64,000 nt of DNA from Pseudomonas sp. UBA1879 (lineage in GTDB: Bacteria; Pseudomonadota; Gammaproteobacteria; Pseudomonadales; Pseudomonadaceae). Both the position numbers and the translations under genes were made by a program. A model generated the notes under the pieces. It saw only the letters and a program-made list of their open reading frames with translations. It was not told the DNA's origin and searched no databases. The DNA lies in assembly GCF_002338065.1 (NCBI RefSeq), contig NZ_DDHJ01000013.1, forward strand, positions 62,001 to 126,000. The letters run 5' to 3'. Below, one piece after another: positions 61,429-64,000 of this stretch; position 1 is the stretch's first letter, and every line of letters starts with the position of its first letter.

Positions 61429-61800
61429 ATGTTGATGAAAGCACTGAGGGTCGGCCTCGGCCAGGTGGTCATTCTGGCCGACTTCCTGACCCGTCCGAGC
61501 AAGAAAAAACGTTCGCCCGAGGCGCAGGCCGCCGTGGACGCTTCGGCCCAAGACTTGACGCTGTATCAGTTCAACGCTTGCCCCTTCTGCGTGAAAACCC
61601 GCCGCACCTTGCGCCGGTTGAATGTGCCGGTTGAGTTGCGCGACGCAAAAAACAACGAACTCGATCGCCAGACCCTGCTCAATGAGGGCGGCAAGATCAA
61701 AGTGCCGTGCCTGCGCATCGAAGAAGCCGGGAAGACGGTGTGGATGTATGAATCCAAGGTGATCATCGATTACCTGAATCAGCGCTTTTCGTCGGTTTGA
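61429..61800 (+). CDS. Glutaredoxin-like protein with N-terminal extension
   Basis: A 123-residue protein. A hydrophobic or basic N-terminal segment (about residues 1-30; VGLGQVVILADFL plus SKKKRSP) leads into a glutaredoxin/thioredoxin fold with the dithiol Cys51-Pro-Phe-Cys54 and a cis-Pro loop (KIKVPCL). This is the redox-active CPFC type rather than a monothiol glutaredoxin. The segment GKIKVPCLRIEE also resembles GST N-domains. GAGG precedes ATG 61429. It is likely membrane-associated or cytosolic and follows folE. Confidence 0.83.
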   Translation: MLMKALRVGLGQVVILADFLTRPSKKKRSPEAQAAVDASAQDLTLYQFNACPFCVKTRRTLRRLNVPVELRDAKNNELDRQTLLNEGGKIKVPCLRIEEAGKTVWMYESKVIIDYLNQRFSSV

Positions 61801-61851
61801 TTGAAGCCTGATGCGCAGTCCCGACACGGCCTGTTGGCTGGCAACACGCCG

Positions 61852-61941
61852 GTGGGAGTGAGCTTGCCCACGAATAAAACGGCGCAGTCAACGTATTGTC
61901 AGCGCGTCATTCAGGCGCTTTCGCGAGCAAGCTGACGCCCA
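61852..61941. repeat. REP pair (inverted)
   Basis: GTGGGAGTGAGCTTGCCCACGAA and TTCGCGAGCAAGCTGACGCCCAC are inverted cores about 45 bp apart. Confidence 0.75.
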
Positions 61942-62035
61942 CGCCGTTCCATCTCTTCGCCCGATTTCACTGCCGTTCTGTTGCACGGCAGATCACGGGA
62001 CACGCCACGCGCTGACAGGTGTTGCACCGAGAACG

Positions 62036-62422
62036 TCAGCGCGGGCAGCCTTCCTGCCGACACGCCGTGTACGCCTTGAGCTGATCCACACGCACTTTGG
62101 TGTGTTCAGTCAGGCATTGGGCCTGGGACAGTGGCCACAGGCTGCCACCGTCCTCACGCTTGCCGACCTGGTACTGGCAATCGGCATCACGAAAGGCGAT
62201 CCATTTTTTCTGGGCCTCCTGCAACGCTTTCTTGCGCGCGGGCGTCGTCAGGTAATTCATCTGGGCCTTGTATTGCGTGTTCAACTCATCGTCCAGCGCC
62301 TTGTATTGCTTGCTCGCACATTGATTCATCGCCGCTTGGGTCGAATCGCAATCTTCGGCCTGAGCCGAACAGCCAATGCCCAACGCCATGAACATACCCA
62401 CCGCTATCATCATGTAGCGCAT
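62036..62422 (-). CDS. LprI-like (DUF1311) periplasmic protein
   Basis: A 128-residue secreted protein with a signal peptide (about residues 1-22 ending AQA) and the DUF1311/LprI core. Six cysteines in the mature part (CDSTQAAMNQC, CQYQ, CL, CRQEGC) are probably disulfide-bonded. Family members include lysozyme inhibitors. It is monocistronic. A protective role against host or competitor muramidases is inferred from the family. Confidence 0.82.
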   Translation of the reverse strand: MRYMMIAVGMFMALGIGCSAQAEDCDSTQAAMNQCASKQYKALDDELNTQYKAQMNYLTTPARKKALQEAQKKWIAFRDADCQYQVGKREDGGSLWPLSQAQCLTEHTKVRVDQLKAYTACRQEGCPR

Positions 62423-62506
62423 CGAAGTCTCCCTTCTTTTGAATAATGGCCCGGCAGCTTAACCACCAAAGGCATGACTCACCTTGACCGGGCACAACCG
62501 TCAGAC

Positions 62507-62544
62507 ACAAAAAAACCGGCCACTGCTGCCAGTGCCGGTTTTTT
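62507..62544 (-). terminator. Intrinsic terminator of the GST-family gene (bidirectional)
   Basis: CCGGCCACTG and CAGTGCCGG pair around CTGC with one unpaired base, with A-runs before and T-runs after, so it may act on both strands. It lies 14 bp past the GST stop codon. Confidence 0.85.
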
Positions 62545-62557
62545 CTTTCGTGAACGG

Positions 62558-63160
62558 TCAGTCCAGCATGCCGACATAGCCAGGTTGTTGCTGAACCCGC
62601 GTCAACCAGGCCTGAATGGCCGGGAATTGCGTCAGGTCAAAGCCGCCTTGGTGTGCCACGTGTGTGTAGGCGTACAAGGCGATGTCGGCGATGGAGAATT
62701 GTTCGCCCACCAAAAATGGCGTGCGCAACAGCTGTTGCTCCATGACTTTCAAAGCCTTGTAACCGCGCTTGTGCAGCGAGCGGTATTCCTCCAGACGCTC
62801 CTGAGGCAGGCCCAGATAAAACTGGATGAACCGCGCCACGGCAATGGTCGGCTCATGGCTGTATTGCTCGAAGAACTGCCACTGCAACATTTGCGTGCGC
62901 AAGCGCGGCTCCGTCAGCAAAAAGGGCGTACCTTCGGCCAGGAAATTGAGGATCGCATTGGATTCCCACAGACAGGTGCCGTCTTCCAACTCCAGCACGG
63001 GAATCTTGCCGTTGGGGTTTTTGGCCAGAAACACTTCGGTCTCGGTCTCACCGTTGAGAATGTCCACGGGCACCCATTGGTATTGCGCGCCGAGCAGGTG
63101 AAGCATCAGCTTGATCTTGTAGCAGTTGCCTGAGTTGTAGTCGCCGTAAACCGTGTACAT
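62558..63160 (-). CDS. Glutathione S-transferase-family protein
   Basis: A 200-residue soluble GST-fold protein. The N-terminal thioredoxin-like domain (about residues 1-78) contains GDYNSGNCYKIKLMLHLLG, KIPVLELEDG with the cis-Pro, and ESNAILNFL. An all-helical C-terminal domain follows. The Ser/Cys region in YNSGNCYK is the likely glutathione site. Proteins of this group are often dehalogenase- or stress-related; the substrate is unknown. It is monocistronic with its own terminator. Confidence 0.88.
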   Translation of the reverse strand: MYTVYGDYNSGNCYKIKLMLHLLGAQYQWVPVDILNGETETEVFLAKNPNGKIPVLELEDGTCLWESNAILNFLAEGTPFLLTEPRLRTQMLQWQFFEQYSHEPTIAVARFIQFYLGLPQERLEEYRSLHKRGYKALKVMEQQLLRTPFLVGEQFSIADIALYAYTHVAHQGGFDLTQFPAIQAWLTRVQQQPGYVGMLD

Positions 63161-63204
63161 CGTCTGCTCTCCCCTCGTTGCTGCGTTGGTGCTTGCGTAA
63201 GGTA

Positions 63205-64000
63205 TCAGGCCGCGAGTGCCCGTTGTGCCTGTCTGATGACCTGGGCGAGACGCTTCAAACCTTCGTCCAACCGTGCCGGGTCGATATGGCTGAAGTTCAG
63301 GCGCAGGTAGCCGGGATTGGCGTCCGGATCGGTGAAAAACGGCTCACCCGGCATGAAGGCCACGTTCTGCGCCAGCGCCGTGTCGAGCAGGGTGCGGGTG
63401 TCGAGCTTGCATTTGAGCGTCAGCCAGAAAAACAGGCCCCCTTGCGGACTGTTCCAGTCGGCCAGATCACTGAAATGCCGCTGCAAAGCCGCCTCGAACT
63501 GATCGCGCCGGGTTCGGTAGAAATCCCGCAACTCGACAAGGTGCCGCGCGTACGGCTCACTGCCGATCCACTGCAAGGCCTGCCACTGTCCGACGCGATT
63601 GGTGTGCAGGTCGGCAGCCTGCTTGAGTTTCAGCAAATGCGGGAACAGATCGGGCGAGGCGATCAGATAACCGACCCGCAACCCGGGCATGAGGGTTTTC
63701 GACACGGTGCCGGTGTAGATCCAGCTGGCCTTCTGCAACCGGCTGACGATGGGTCTGGCGCTGCCGCCATCGAAAGTCAGGTCGCGATAGGGTTCGTCTT
63801 CGATCAGGGTCACGCCGAATTCATCGAGCAACGCCGCCACAGCGTCCCGCGCCGATTCGCTGTAGCGCACGGCGGACGGGTTCTGGAACGTGGGAATCAG
63901 GTAAGCGAATGACGGGGTGTGCTGCTCCAGGCGTTGGCGCAAAACGTCGATGTCCGGCCCTTCCGCCTGCAGCGGGACGGTCAGGCAATCCGCGCCGAAC
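63205..64000 (-). CDS. PLP-dependent aminotransferase (2-aminoadipate transaminase-like, partial N-terminus outside)
   Basis: Covers about 265 C-terminal residues of a fold-type I PLP aminotransferase; the frame runs off the right edge. The PLP lysine is in SKTLMPGLRVGY, and the phosphate/arginine region is in LRLNFSHID near the C-terminus. PTFQNPSAV and EDEPYRDLTF are typical of the LysN/aromatic-aminotransferase (MocR-like) group. It may be a stand-alone enzyme or the C-terminal half of a MocR regulator; the missing N-terminus decides this. It shares the minus strand with the GST gene 44 bp away and may be its operon partner. Confidence 0.85.
   Translation of the reverse strand, partial: FGADCLTVPLQAEGPDIDVLRQRLEQHTPSFAYLIPTFQNPSAVRYSESARDAVAALLDEFGVTLIEDEPYRDLTFDGGSARPIVSRLQKASWIYTGTVSKTLMPGLRVGYLIASPDLFPHLLKLKQAADLHTNRVGQWQALQWIGSEPYARHLVELRDFYRTRRDQFEAALQRHFSDLADWNSPQGGLFFWLTLKCKLDTRTLLDTALAQNVAFMPGEPFFTDPDANPGYLRLNFSHIDPARLDEGLKRLAQVIRQAQRALAA

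Overview
The window looks like a chromosomal segment of a fluorescent or plant-associated Pseudomonas. It is GC-rich, and its intergenic gaps are full of Pseudomonas-type REP palindromes (cores such as GGAGCGAGCTTGCTCGC, GGAGCCGGCTTGCTGGCGA and GGAGCCGCCGGAGGCACGACGGCCGCGA). The gene families are pseudomonad (OprD porin, DUF3509, LprI-like, alpha-E/ATP-grasp/transglutaminase triad). From memory, the order of 44.6-61.8 kb (LTA-synthase-like sulfatase, mtnD-like gene, MFS, aroC, hydrolase, prmB, isochorismatase-family, small membrane protein, Smr, folE, glutaredoxin-like) resembles the PA1673-PA1689 neighbourhood of P. aeruginosa. No phage, transposase, CRISPR array or rRNA was seen. One tRNA-Ser(GGA) is present.

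1-5.3 kb is a 2-deoxyribose catabolic cluster: deoC (cut by the window edge), a divergent DeoR-family repressor, and deoK-deoP-deoX on the minus strand. Matching TGTTA...TAACA operators sit in both control regions. 5.3-9.8 kb is an uptake module: OprD porin, DUF969 and DUF979 membrane proteins (5-oxoproline transporter family) and a divergent LysR regulator. 9.8-25.5 kb is a mixed accessory stretch: a haloacetate-dehalogenase-like hydrolase, an AhpD-like protein, PhzF, MFS and RarD carriers, an HD hydrolase, zapE, a SulP carrier, a chemoreceptor, and a LysR/SDR/isochorismatase group, separated by REP clusters.

25.6-33.2 kb holds tRNA-Ser, a GNAT, an XRE regulator, an NTF2-like protein with an NCS1 permease, a crotonase, a PlsC acyltransferase and CorA. 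33.2-39.8 kb contains a tandem ~200-bp REP array, a GATase1 protein, a fadB-like/thiolase pair, and a 31-residue membrane microprotein next to a Cys-less rhodanese. 39.9-43.1 kb is the three-gene ATP-grasp/alpha-E/transglutaminase operon. 43.1-51.9 kb has a possible small RNA, RraB, an LTA-synthase-like enzyme, a 148-bp tandem REP array, small conserved proteins, a DUF3509 gene with a sigma-54-like promoter, and a LuxR-type regulator with intact AHL-contact residues and no luxI.

52.2-64 kb is largely core metabolism: an mtnD paralogue missing a metal ligand, an MFS carrier, aroC, prmB, folE and others, ending in a PLP aminotransferase cut by the right edge. Coordinates use starts chosen from Shine-Dalgarno evidence where the longest frame was implausible.
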